A DNA stretch of 64,000 bases. Origin: JAZKBN01 sp040388605. GTDB taxonomy: Bacteria > Bacteroidota > Bacteroidia > Cytophagales > Flexibacteraceae. The stretch is from the NCBI GenBank assembly GCA_040388605.1, contig JAZKBN010000041.1:57251-121250 (forward strand), given 5' to 3'. Both the position numbers and the translations under genes were made by a program. Every line of letters starts with the position of its first letter. Within the stretch, counting starts at the first letter, position 1. The notes beneath the pieces are model-generated. The model was not told where the DNA came from and searched no databases. It saw only the letters and a program-made list of their open reading frames with translations. Positions 9,118-17,428 of the stretch are shown here, in pieces.

Positions 9118-9524
9118 ATTTTACTTTGGTTTTTGGAACCGCGGCGCAAGTTAGCACGAAATGATTGGATTTCGAAGGCCGCGTAAATAATATAGAGTAA
9201 AAAAAAGTCGGTAACGAGCAGGCCGGGTGCAGTTTGGCTCTCCGGATGCATGTATAAATACGCGCCAAGGGCCCCTAAACTGAAGAGCATCCGCATGGTT
9301 GTACCCAATAAATATACACCCGAGCTGATGTTGATATTGCCCTGGCCCATGGCCACAATGCGGTGCGCGAACAAAGCTATGCAAAACATGGCAATGTTGA
9401 TTATATTAATATCTGCAAAGACCCAATTGCCCAGGCCAAGCACACGCAAAACCGCAATCACAACCGATGTGGCTATAAAAGCAGCAAGCAGCTTCAGGTA
9501 TGGAACCAGGTTTTGAGACATCAA
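9114..9524 (-). CDS. Membrane protein at the head of the atp operon, AtpI-like
   Basis: 136 residues with about four hydrophobic helices (roughly 8-28, 34-55, 65-90, 97-120) and a basic C-terminal tail. Its stop overlaps the start of atpB (ATGA), so it is part of the operon. The position and topology match AtpI-type accessory proteins, which help c-ring assembly or Mg uptake, but the sequence is not a clear match. The role is inferred from context. Confidence 0.7.
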   Translation of the reverse strand: MMSQNLVPYLKLLAAFIATSVVIAVLRVLGLGNWVFADINIINIAMFCIALFAHRIVAMGQGNINISSGVYLLGTTMRMLFSLGALGAYLYMHPESQTAPGLLVTDFFLLYIIYAAFEIQSFRANLRRGSKNQSKI

Positions 9525-9646
9525 TTTGCGTACCCCTGGTAATGCCTTTTACCGAACGGGGCTGCAAATATCGGCATAAGAACATTACCGGCCATGCTTT
9601 TATGGAAATGCGGACATACAGCAAAGGCAGCAGGCCGGCAAGAACC

Positions 9647-10231
9647 TTACTTTCTCTTTACCCCGAACATGAGATTTTTGCCTTTTGCAGTGGCAAAATA
9701 CCTGATGCCGTTAACGGTGGTGTCTGCTTCCGCCTTTGTACCAGTTTCTGCGAAACGGGCAATGCGCGCAATATTGTCGGCTGTTAATGTAGTGTCGGCG
9801 GCACTGATGATGGCTTGCAGGTATTGGCGGTTTTGACTCAGCTTACCCTTGCCCGGTTGAAGCTCGGCAATAATTTTTGTAACGGCGCCGCTTTTATCAT
9901 CGGTATAGGTGTGAATGGTTTTCCCTGCTCCTATGCTGCACTCCTGTATATGCCTGCTTTCTTTTGAAGCGCTGAAGCTGTTTATATGCAGGTTTGTGGC
10001 TGCCTGCTTGCAATAGTTGTTAAACCTTTGCTGCAATTGCTGAACGCTGCTGAACAGGGGTTTGGCCAGTGCTGCATTTATGTGGAGTTTTTCAGTTCCA
10101 GGCTTTGTATTCAGGCGTGAGTTTGCTGAAGCAGAAAGGCTGAACAATATTATGCAGGCTGTTAGTAAGGCGGGAGTTTTCAAGATTAGAATCGGGGTTG
10201 AGGTTGCGGCGGGGTTAAGTTCAGGAATCAA
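9647..10231 (-). CDS. Secreted hypothetical protein
   Basis: 194 residues with a hydrophobic segment (LLTACIILFSLSASANS) at about 22-38 that looks like a signal peptide. The mature protein is rich in Lys, Ala and Thr, with a C-terminal half that could form a small alpha/beta domain (AVTKIIAELQPGKGK, TVNGIRYFATAKGKNLMFG). No known family is recognised. Met codons are few, so the long start is uncertain. It lies upstream of the atp operon in the same direction, 122 bases away. Confidence 0.6.
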   Translation of the reverse strand: MIPELNPAATSTPILILKTPALLTACIILFSLSASANSRLNTKPGTEKLHINAALAKPLFSSVQQLQQRFNNYCKQAATNLHINSFSASKESRHIQECSIGAGKTIHTYTDDKSGAVTKIIAELQPGKGKLSQNRQYLQAIISAADTTLTADNIARIARFAETGTKAEADTTVNGIRYFATAKGKNLMFGVKRK

Positions 10232-10546
10232 AAGTAAGGATAAACAGGATTTTACACTTAGTTACATGAATTGCTGCTGTTTTTTAGTGTTGTGATTGGT
10301 TTGAACCGGAAATTTGTTTCTACGATATTGTTTTTATACGTTTGAACCTGTTACAATATTTGTTTAATTGCACCAGGGATTGATTCGGCCCGAATTATAC
10401 CGGGTCAGGTGAAGATTTTATTTCGTTAATTCCCTGTAATTCAACATACAGGCTTCTGTAAATTTTATATTTTGCCGTAGCTTACATGTTAACTGTTATT
10501 TGTTACCTGTTTTGAATCCATTATTATAACACTATACCATTATACC
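10232..10546. other. Intergenic region between divergent genes
   Basis: AT-rich spacer between the secreted hypothetical gene (minus) and the T9SS protein (plus). No coding frame or clear hairpin is seen. It must hold the promoters of both genes, but no exact TAnnTTTG was found. Confidence 0.4.
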
Positions 10547-11953
10547 ATGAAAAAAACGCTTTTACTTTCCGCGCTCCTTTGCCTTTTCTGCCTCAGCCCT
10601 GCCCGCTCGCAAATGGTATGGGACAATTTCGACAGCACCGGCGTTGCCCTTTACCAACCGGACGGCCAATTGGATCAGAATGCCGACAACCCCAGCCTGG
10701 TTTTAAACACCAGCGCAAAATGTGCCCGTTATACCCGCACAGATCTGACTTACGATCAGTTGAGAATTACTATACCCGGTACCGTTCTTGATTTAACCCC
10801 TTACGGGCAAAGAATGAGGGTCTTGAAAATGAATGTTTTCAGCCCCAAGGCAGGTGTTACGGTTTTGCTATCTATTGAAAACAGCCATTTAGTTAATACA
10901 ACTAACTGGCCTATGGGCAGGTATATGCAATTAAGAGCAAATACAACCAAGACAAATGCCTGGGAACAAATTGTTTTCAGGAACGATGTGGCACCAATTC
11001 CCGCAAGCGGAACAAACCCTTCATTTGTTGACAGAATGACAATTATGTTTGCCCCAAGTTATACCGGTGCAATGAGCGAAGTGCGGAATTGGTATTTCGA
11101 TGACCTGTTATTTTCGGAATACAGCCCGGTACCCAGGACAATTGAGCCCGAAGTAATGCTGCAGAATTTTGAGGATATTAATTACCTCCTGCTCAATTCA
11201 TCTGATGGCGCATTAGAATGGGCCATACAAAACCCGCAACCCGACACTGTAAACCCAACGCCTAAATGCACAGGTTATACAAGAAACGCAACCGGCCAAA
11301 TCATGTACGACGGGTTTATGTTTTTACCCGACGGTGTTTTCAGTCGCCTCGGTGTGCTTAACCTGAGAAACGGGTATAGCAAATTAAAAATGAAGGTGTT
11401 CAGCTATGAACCGGCTCTGAGTGTTGTGGTTACTTTTATTAACCGAGCCTCTATAGGTATCTGGCCGCAGGGCCGGGCTATCATTTACAGGAACAACAGC
11501 AGCGTAAGCATACCGGTAATGCAATGGACTGAATTGGTACTGGAGCCAAGCGAGGTGCCGGATGGCTCCATAGCAGATTCCGCAATTGATGCGATTACCG
11601 TTCAGTTCAATCAAGGAAATTCAAGGGCAACCCATGTGTTATTCGATGAAATTCGCGGTCCCGGAATTCTCACCCCTGCCGGTATTCAAAATCTGACAGG
11701 CCCTGCAAAAGGCTCCCTAAGCGTTAGCCCCAACCCCGTTACCGACAAGCTGAATATTTATGCAGATGCAGATATCCGCATTAACACCCTGCAATTAACC
11801 GATATGCAGGGCCGTATAGTACGCACTCAATCTGTTGAAGCAGGCCTAAGCAATTATTCCATGAACCTGGCTGAGATTCCGGCGGGTGTTTATGTGCTCA
11901 GGGGAATGGGTAAAGCGGGGGTATTGCAGCAAAAAATATCGGTAACACATTGA
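10547..11953 (+). CDS. Secreted T9SS protein with two jelly-roll-like domains
   Basis: 468 residues. Signal peptide 1-21 (MKKTLLLSALLCLFCL). Two related domains follow: the first begins near NFDSTGV and the second near NFEDINY. Each has the same order of a charged loop, an RYTR or GYTR strand and a MKMNVFS or MKVFSYE strand, suggesting a duplicated carbohydrate-binding-type jelly roll. The last 75 residues are a type A sorting domain (SVSPNPVTDKLNIY, DMQGRIV, IPAGVYVL), so T9SS exports the protein and removes the tail. No catalytic residues are evident. A glycan-binding role is inferred. Confidence 0.85.
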   Translation: MKKTLLLSALLCLFCLSPARSQMVWDNFDSTGVALYQPDGQLDQNADNPSLVLNTSAKCARYTRTDLTYDQLRITIPGTVLDLTPYGQRMRVLKMNVFSPKAGVTVLLSIENSHLVNTTNWPMGRYMQLRANTTKTNAWEQIVFRNDVAPIPASGTNPSFVDRMTIMFAPSYTGAMSEVRNWYFDDLLFSEYSPVPRTIEPEVMLQNFEDINYLLLNSSDGALEWAIQNPQPDTVNPTPKCTGYTRNATGQIMYDGFMFLPDGVFSRLGVLNLRNGYSKLKMKVFSYEPALSVVVTFINRASIGIWPQGRAIIYRNNSSVSIPVMQWTELVLEPSEVPDGSIADSAIDAITVQFNQGNSRATHVLFDEIRGPGILTPAGIQNLTGPAKGSLSVSPNPVTDKLNIYADADIRINTLQLTDMQGRIVRTQSVEAGLSNYSMNLAEIPAGVYVLRGMGKAGVLQQKISVTH

Positions 11954-11981
11954 TGCTGCGTTAATACCATTATAAATATTT

Positions 11982-12014
11982 AAGCCAATCATTTAAAAAG
12001 TGCTTGGCTTTTAT
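11982..12014 (+). terminator. Terminator after the T9SS jelly-roll gene
   Basis: Stem AAGCCAA/TTGGCTT (11982-11988, 12004-12010) with a 15-base loop, then TTATTTTG. It stops the upstream plus-strand gene and lies just before the 3' end of the convergent PIN toxin gene. Confidence 0.65.
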
Positions 12015-12025
12015 TTTGCCCAAAA

Positions 12026-12478
12026 CTAAAGTTCCAGGTCTTCGAAAAGTAAAATGCCACCTATGCTGTCCTTCGTTTTGTTGTAGTGTTTTTTGTCGGA
12101 GGTGAGGAAGGGGCAACCTTCTGACAGGGCAAGCATGTGGAAGCAGGCATCATAGCTGCTGACGTAGCCAAAGCCTGTTGTTATGGTCATGGCTGTTTGT
12201 AAAGTTTGCTCCCAATGTCCGGGAGGTTCAGGCAGAATTATTATAGTCCTACTGTCAATCCAACTTTTTAAAATACTAAGAGCGTCCAAGGCCATTTCTT
12301 CATCGTGCACCATTTGGCTAATTACACTTAAACATTCATACCATAAAAGGTAAGGTGCATATAAGATTAACTCTTTCCTTGCTGCCAATTCAATTAATTC
12401 CCTTACAGATTCGCGGTCATCATTAGCATATAACGCTTTAGAAACCACAGAGGAATCTATTACAAATCTTCTTGCCAT
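12026..12478 (-). CDS. PIN-domain ribonuclease toxin, VapC-like
   Basis: 150 residues with the four acidic positions of a PIN nuclease: D8 (FVIDSS), E48 (LLWYECL), D110 (SSYDACF) and D128 (LTSDKKHY). The length and fold order match VapC-type toxins, which cleave tRNA or rRNA. It lies 14 bases downstream of a small gene that would be its antitoxin. Compared with the PIN-like gene near 3 kb it is the usual toxin-antitoxin arrangement. Target RNA unknown. Confidence 0.88.
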   Translation of the reverse strand: MARRFVIDSSVVSKALYANDDRESVRELIELAARKELILYAPYLLWYECLSVISQMVHDEEMALDALSILKSWIDSRTIIILPEPPGHWEQTLQTAMTITTGFGYVSSYDACFHMLALSEGCPFLTSDKKHYNKTKDSIGGILLFEDLEL

Positions 12479-12492
12479 AGAATAACTTCTGC

Positions 12493-12738
12493 TTACCGTC
12501 CTGAACGAGTATTTTTAATTGCCTCTTCGTAGCTCATTACCGGAATTGGCGCCGGCTTGTTAAAGAATTCGTCAATTTTTCGAAGATTCTCAGCAATCTG
12601 TACTTTTTCCTCTTCCGTGTCAAAAACTTCCGGGAATGAAGCTCTTAAAAACTCATCGAGCTTATGGGCAGGTATTGCCCGCAACACTTTTTGCAAATCG
12701 GCGCTTATTGTCAGGGGGCCATTATTTGACTTTGCCAT
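12493..12738 (-). CDS. Antitoxin of the VapBC-like module
   Basis: 81 residues, acidic and helical, upstream of the PIN toxin in the same direction with a 14-base spacer. There is no classical AbrB or ribbon-helix-helix motif that I can recognise, only a predicted helical region (LQKVLRAIPAHKLDEFLRASFPEVFD) and a C-terminal tail likely to cover the toxin site. The antitoxin role is inferred from position and size. Confidence 0.75.
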   Translation of the reverse strand: MAKSNNGPLTISADLQKVLRAIPAHKLDEFLRASFPEVFDTEEEKVQIAENLRKIDEFFNKPAPIPVMSYEEAIKNTRSGR

Positions 12739-12824
12739 ATCGGTATGAATTTGTTAGTAAATATAAACAAAAACCATGCTTTCAGAAAGCAATTGTCGCG
12801 AAAAAACAAACCCTGTAAAAACCC

Positions 12825-12858
12825 AAAAAGCCAACCCCTGAAAAGAGATTGGCTTTTA
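12825..12858 (-). terminator. Terminator after the tRNA-Leu pair
   Basis: Stem AAAAGCCAA/TTGGCTTTT (12826-12834 and 12849-12857). On the minus strand it follows tRNA-Leu(CAG) by three bases and ends in a T run, so it closes the tRNA transcript. Confidence 0.75.
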
Positions 12859-12861
12859 TTG

Positions 12862-12944
12862 TGCCCAAAGGGAGACTCGAACTCCCACACCCATAGGGCA
12901 CCGCCCCCTGAAGACGGCGTGTCTACCAATTTCACCATTTGGGC
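12862..12944 (-). tRNA. tRNA-Leu (anticodon CAG)
   Basis: The minus strand folds into a class II tRNA: 7-bp acceptor GCCCAAA/TTTGGGC with discriminator A, D-arm with GGTAGAC, anticodon stem CCGTC/GGCGG enclosing loop TTCAGGG (anticodon CAG), long variable arm and T-loop GTTCGAGTC. CCA is not encoded. It is the second of two tandem Leu tRNAs. Confidence 0.93.
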
Positions 12945-13001
12945 AGGTGTTCCCGGCTGAGGCAGCCGAAACATTGGATTTTGCAAGCGTACTGTAAATT
13001 G

Positions 13002-13085
13002 TGCCCAGGAGGAGACTCGAACTCCCATACCACTTAAGGCACCACCCCCTCAAGATGGCGTGTCTACCAGTTTCACCACCTGGGC
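13002..13085 (-). tRNA. tRNA-Leu (anticodon GAG)
   Basis: Class II tRNA on the minus strand: acceptor GCCCAGG/CCTGGGC, discriminator A, anticodon stem CCATC/GGTGG around loop TTGAGGG (anticodon GAG), long variable arm, T-loop GTTCGAGTC. CCA is not encoded. It is separated from tRNA-Leu(CAG) by 57 bases. The two differ mainly in the stems, consistent with an old duplication. Confidence 0.93.
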
Positions 13086-13263
13086 AATCTGAAAGCGGGA
13101 TGCAAATGTAAAGGTTTTTGAGAGGAAGGCAAGGGGCGGGGGATATTTTTTTGGGAGTAAAATACCACGTAACAAGCTTACTTAATTCCCGGCCTTACCC
13201 GCAATTCATGCATGCAACCAAACGATTCCGGGCCATTTACTTCAATATTTTTTGCACCTTGCA

Positions 13264-14250
13264 ATGGACGAATCTTCCTTTAATACACCCATGCCCTTTC
13301 CCGCCAACCGAATAACCAACCTCTTCAACATAGAATACCCCATTATACAAGCCGGCATGGTTTGGTGCAGCGGTTGGCGACTGGCTTCTGCCGTAAGTAA
13401 TGCAGGCGGACTTGGCCTCATTGGCGCAGGCAGCATGTACCCCCATGTATTGCGCGAACACATAATTAAATGCAAAGCAGCCACGCAAAAGCCCTTCGGC
13501 GTAAATGTGCCCCTGCTTTATCCCGGCATTGCCGAGGTGATGGATATAATTGCCGAGGAAAAGGTGCCCATCGTATTCACATCTGCCGGCAACCCGGCCC
13601 TCTGGACATCATGGCTAAAAGACCGGGGCATTACCGTGGTACACGTTGTAAGCAATACCAAATTCGCGCGCAAATGTGAGCAGGCCGGGGTTGATGCCAT
13701 TGTAGGCGAGGGCTTCGAGGCCGGGGGCCATAACGGTCGCGAGGAAACAACCACCCTCTGCCTTATTCCGCAACTGTGCGAAGCTACGAGCCTGCCATTA
13801 ATAGCCGCAGGTGGTATTGCCACCGGCAGCCAGTTTTTAGCGGCTTTATCCCTGGGTGCCGAAGGCATACAGGTAGGTACCCGTTTCGCGGCGGCGCTTG
13901 AAAGCTCGGCGCACGAAAGCTTCAAGCAAAAAATTGTAAGCATGGGCGAGGGCGATACCGAGCTCAGCATGAAGCAGCTAACCCCTGTCCGCCTTGTAAA
14001 AAACGCTTTTTGGCAGCAGGTAAAAGCTTATGAGCATCGTGCTGCAACAACCGACGAAATGAATGCGCTGCTTGGCAGGGGCAGGGCTAAAAAAGGCATG
14101 TTCGAGGGCGATATGGATGAAGGCGAATTGGAAACAGGGCAGATTGCATCCCTTGTTCACAGCATAGAGCCAGCAGCCGATATTATAAAAGACCTGCTTG
14201 CCGGCCTCGCCGGGGCAAAAGCCAAACTTATTGCCGCCCTGCTGGTTTAA
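13264..14250 (+). CDS. Nitronate monooxygenase / FabK-like flavoprotein
   Basis: A TIM-barrel FMN enzyme of the 2-nitropropane dioxygenase/FabK superfamily, 328 residues. Seen: the N-terminal substrate strand IEYPIIQAGM, ASAVSNAGGLGLIGAG, the catalytic-His region GFEAGGHNGREE and the phosphate-binding IAAGGIATGSQ with GAEGIQVGTRF. These enzymes oxidise propionate-3-nitronate or, in the FabK branch, reduce enoyl-ACP. The nearby fabD makes a fatty acid role possible but not shown. A TTG at 13252 is an alternative start. The ATG at 13264 is preferred. It lies 9 bases before the DCC gene. Confidence 0.88.
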   Translation: MDESSFNTPMPFPANRITNLFNIEYPIIQAGMVWCSGWRLASAVSNAGGLGLIGAGSMYPHVLREHIIKCKAATQKPFGVNVPLLYPGIAEVMDIIAEEKVPIVFTSAGNPALWTSWLKDRGITVVHVVSNTKFARKCEQAGVDAIVGEGFEAGGHNGREETTTLCLIPQLCEATSLPLIAAGGIATGSQFLAALSLGAEGIQVGTRFAAALESSAHESFKQKIVSMGEGDTELSMKQLTPVRLVKNAFWQQVKAYEHRAATTDEMNALLGRGRAKKGMFEGDMDEGELETGQIASLVHSIEPAADIIKDLLAGLAGAKAKLIAALLV

Positions 14251-14259
14251 AAGGTATAT

Positions 14260-14664
14260 ATGAACAAAGGGCAGGATATTATTCTATTCGACGGCTATTG
14301 CAACCTCTGCAACGGCGCTGTCCGCTTTATAATCCGGTTCGATGGCAAAGGCAGGTATAAGCTGGCAGCACTCAGTTCCGATGCCGGGAAGGCGGCACTT
14401 AATAGCTATGGCCTCAGCATGGCCACAATGCCCGACAGTATTGTGCTCTTGCACGAAGGCCGCATTCTTCAAAAATCAGCCGCGGCGCTGCAAATTGCGG
14501 CAGGCCTCGGAGGTTTCTGGAAATTGGCAAAGGTTTTTTATATAGTTCCCCGCTTTATTCGTGATGCGGTTTATGATTGGGTGGCCCGGAACAGGTACCG
14601 CATTTTCGGAAAAAAGGAGGTTTGCATGCTGCCCGGTCCTGAAACTGCCGGCAGGTTTTTATAG
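14260..14664 (+). CDS. DCC family thiol-disulfide oxidoreductase (DUF393)
   Basis: 134 residues. The DGYCNLCN motif at 11-18 gives the DxxCxxC signature (D11, C14, C17) of the family, with the rest fitting a small thioredoxin-like fold (VRFIIRFDGKGRYKLAAL, DSIVLLHEGRILQKSAAAL). These proteins are thought to handle disulfides, but the substrates are unknown. It lies 9 bases after the FabK-like gene and is probably co-transcribed. Confidence 0.93.
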   Translation: MNKGQDIILFDGYCNLCNGAVRFIIRFDGKGRYKLAALSSDAGKAALNSYGLSMATMPDSIVLLHEGRILQKSAAALQIAAGLGGFWKLAKVFYIVPRFIRDAVYDWVARNRYRIFGKKEVCMLPGPETAGRFL

Positions 14665-14820
14665 GCTACACCACCCCTGCTGAATGGCACAGCCATTGGT
14701 TACAATACAGCCCCGGGCTTTTTTGCACATAAAATGCGTTAATTTGCCGCCGCGTTCCGCTTCCGAAAGTGAAAACGTAGACACAAAACCATTCAGCAAT
14801 ACACAGCAATAAGGCAAATT

Positions 14821-15699
14821 ATGAAAGCATATATATTTCCCGGCCAGGGCTCACAGTTCCCTGGTATGGGTCGCGACCTTTACAACAGCTCCGATAAAGC
14901 CCGCGAACTTTTTGAGCAGGCCAACACCATACTCGGTTTCCGCATATCCGATATTATGTTCGAAGGTACCGAGGAGGCCCTGCGCCAAACCAATGTTACA
15001 CAACCGGCCATATTCATACACAGCGTAATTAAAGCCGCCCTAATGCCCGCTTTCGATGCCGATATGGCAGCAGGCCACAGCCTCGGCGAGTTTTCGGCAT
15101 TGGTTGCAGCAGGGGCGCTGAGCTTTGAAGATGGCTTGCGCCTTGTGTCGGCACGTGCCGAGGCCATGCAGAAGGCATGCAAGCAGAACCCCGGCACTAT
15201 GGCTGCCATTCTGGGCCTTGAAGATGAAAAAGTAGAGGAAGTTTGCGCAGGCATTTCTGAAGAAATTGTGGTGCCGGCAAACTATAACTGCCCGGGGCAA
15301 TTGGTAATATCAGGCTCAATGGCCGGTATTGAACTCGGTTGCAGGCTTATGAAAGAGGCCGGAGCCAAACGTGCCCTTCCGCTGCCTGTAGGCGGAGCGT
15401 TTCACAGCCCGCTTATGGAACCTGCAAGCATAGCCCTGGCCGCCGCCATAGAGCGTACGCCCTTTAACGCCCCCGCCTGCCCTATATATCAAAACGTATC
15501 GGCAGAAGGCGTTACCGACCCGGCCATTATAAAATCTAACCTGATAGCGCAGTTAACCGCTCCTGTACGCTGGACACAGAGCGTACGCAATATGGCTGCA
15601 GCCGGCGCAACATCTTTCGTGGAATGCGGTCCGGGCAATGTATTGCAGGGGCTTGTAAAGAAGATTGTTAAAGAGGCAGAGACGAGTGCGGTGGCGTAA
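14821..15699 (+). CDS. fabD: Malonyl-CoA:ACP transacylase
   Basis: Transfers malonyl from CoA to acyl carrier protein, giving the extender unit for fatty acid synthesis in the cytosol. 292 residues with the FPGQGSQFPGMG start, the active-site GHSLGE at 85-90 (Ser87), NCPGQLVISG, and the catalytic His in FHSPLM near 196. Length is normal. It stands about 155 bases after the DCC gene, so it probably has its own promoter and is not part of a fab cluster. Confidence 0.97.
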   Translation: MKAYIFPGQGSQFPGMGRDLYNSSDKARELFEQANTILGFRISDIMFEGTEEALRQTNVTQPAIFIHSVIKAALMPAFDADMAAGHSLGEFSALVAAGALSFEDGLRLVSARAEAMQKACKQNPGTMAAILGLEDEKVEEVCAGISEEIVVPANYNCPGQLVISGSMAGIELGCRLMKEAGAKRALPLPVGGAFHSPLMEPASIALAAAIERTPFNAPACPIYQNVSAEGVTDPAIIKSNLIAQLTAPVRWTQSVRNMAAAGATSFVECGPGNVLQGLVKKIVKEAETSAVA

Positions 15700-15858
15700 A
15701 TAAAGTACCGGAATCAGGTAAACCCGGGTTCGTGTAAAAGCGAACTCGGAATACTGAATTAAAAAGCAGTGCTAAAAAAAGGACAACCCGGCTTTATCAC
15801 CGTCATATAACATACGGCGAGGAAGTACCGGGACTGTGGTGCAAGGCTAAGAATTCCC

Positions 15859-16443
15859 CTATTCCTTCACCTTCAAATACCCGTAAAGCTTGCGCGCAAA
15901 CTCTTCCAGCTTATTATCTTTTTCAAAATCATAATCAGGATCATCATACTGCACCGAGAGGGTGTACAGATAGCCGGCTTTCGCCTTACCTGACCAAACA
16001 ACAAAATCATACCTGCTTTGGTTGAGGCCCTTGCTTTTCCTGAAAAAGCGGGTGTTTAAAAACCATGCATCCTGGCCTGCTGCTGTTTTTGTTTTTTCGG
16101 CGCCGTCAGTAAAATCGGCAGGGAAAACCCTGTCGGGGTTGCTGTGATAGCCGCTTAAGGCTTTATCTTTACAAACATCCAAGCTGTTGCCTTCCTGTTT
16201 TACGAAGAACAGGGTCACTATTACAGGTTTGCTGTTATAGTCTTTCGGCAGGGCCAGTCCGCTGGCTTCTAAAAGCTGCTCAGGGCCCTGTTGGCCTGTC
16301 GGCATGGCACGCCAGTTTTCAGGCACTTTAAATTCGTAGTTTTCCGAAGATATGGTTTTTAGCTTGTTCCATATCAAGGGGTCGACCTGCGCAAAAGATG
16401 CAAAGGGCAGTAAGGCGAAAAAAAGGGCTGTGAGCTTTTTCAT
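15859..16443 (-). CDS. Secreted hypothetical protein
   Basis: 194 residues from the ATG at 16443 (an ATG at 16455 would add four residues). Signal peptide 1-18 (MKKLTALFFALLPFASFAQ). The mature part has a region like YEFKVPENWRAMP, seen in small periplasmic proteins of Bacteroidota that share a PsbP/Mog1-like fold, but this is only a resemblance. Function unknown. It faces the divergent gene at 16622. Confidence 0.7.
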   Translation of the reverse strand: MKKLTALFFALLPFASFAQVDPLIWNKLKTISSENYEFKVPENWRAMPTGQQGPEQLLEASGLALPKDYNSKPVIVTLFFVKQEGNSLDVCKDKALSGYHSNPDRVFPADFTDGAEKTKTAAGQDAWFLNTRFFRKSKGLNQSRYDFVVWSGKAKAGYLYTLSVQYDDPDYDFEKDNKLEEFARKLYGYLKVKE

Positions 16444-16621
16444 ATTAATCTGCAATCAGGCCAAAACAGTATTCGGCAGGCAAGGTTATAGAAATTTAAC
16501 GAAAACGGATTAAGCTTATTGGCATTCTTTCAGCAGCCTTTAAATTCTTTCCGGCAATTGATAATTAAACAAGGCAAATGCCGTTATTAACGGAATCTTT
16601 GTGCTGCCCTTTTATACCTGA

Positions 16622-17377
16622 ATGATGAAAAAGCTCCTGTTATTCCTGCTTACCCTATTTATTTCTGCTTCGGTTTTTGCCTGCTGCAGCTCCGGGGGCA
16701 TTAGTTGCCTTACCAACACCAACAAGCTGAGCCCAAACGGGCAGATTGTTATCGTGTTTTATGGCCATGCCCTCAAGTATATTCCTGCATTAAATAAGAA
16801 ATACCCAGTGTACCTTAAAGCAGCAAGCGGCAATGTTACCCTTTTGCCTGCAGACTCTTTTCTATGCGATAATCTGAAGCAGATCGTGTTTAAGCCTGCT
16901 AAAAAGCTCAGGATTGGCGAAACGTATGCCTTAACCATAGACAGCCTCCACAAAGGCGATTTTTTGGAAAAACGTTTTTTACAAAACGGTGTCTGGGAAC
17001 ACTATAATTTCCTGGTAACAGGACTGCCGGATTTAACGCCACCTGTATTTGCGGCCCAACCCATTGAGATCAGCCAATCAACAGGTAAAAACAATTCTGC
17101 GCATGCATGGAATTTTGCCTATTCGTGCAGATGCAAAACAGACAGCACCCCAATTGTATTGGTTACTGTAACCAATAAAAATTCGGGAAAGGAGCAAAAG
17201 TTTTTAAAACGGGTTTATAAAGGAACAATAAGCATAGGCGGCAGCATTTGCTCTTCAGATTTTAGTCTTGAGGCAAACCAGGAAGTTACCTTCAGGCTCA
17301 TGGACCACAGCGGTAACCTGGGCAAGGCTTCCAAGCGACTGCCCGTTGCCATCACCGATGATCGGGAAGGCAGATAA
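16622..17377 (+). CDS. Secreted protein, first of two tandem paralogues
   Basis: 251 residues starting at the ATG at 16622, with a second ATG immediately after it that gives MKKLLLFLLTLFISASVFA as a signal peptide. The mature protein keeps Cys residues in CCSSGGISC and in GGSICSSDFSL. It shares with the next gene a common pattern: signal peptide, SGxISC, N-G-x-IxxxF, LNKxYPVYL, a K-P-x-x-L-x-x-G-x-T-Y-x-L-x-I-D-S-L strand, and a C-terminal C-S-x-D-F-S-L with M-D-x-S-G-N-L. No known domain is recognised. The pair arose by local duplication. Confidence 0.8.
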   Translation: MMKKLLLFLLTLFISASVFACCSSGGISCLTNTNKLSPNGQIVIVFYGHALKYIPALNKKYPVYLKAASGNVTLLPADSFLCDNLKQIVFKPAKKLRIGETYALTIDSLHKGDFLEKRFLQNGVWEHYNFLVTGLPDLTPPVFAAQPIEISQSTGKNNSAHAWNFAYSCRCKTDSTPIVLVTVTNKNSGKEQKFLKRVYKGTISIGGSICSSDFSLEANQEVTFRLMDHSGNLGKASKRLPVAITDDREGR

Positions 17378-17428
17378 GTGTACAGCTAATTCGGGCCCCG
17401 GCTTTACAACATTTACTTTTAACTCAAT

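Noticed and set aside
12711..13053. Minus-strand open frames over the tRNA-Leu genes
   Set aside because: They are translations of tRNA sequence and have no coding signature.
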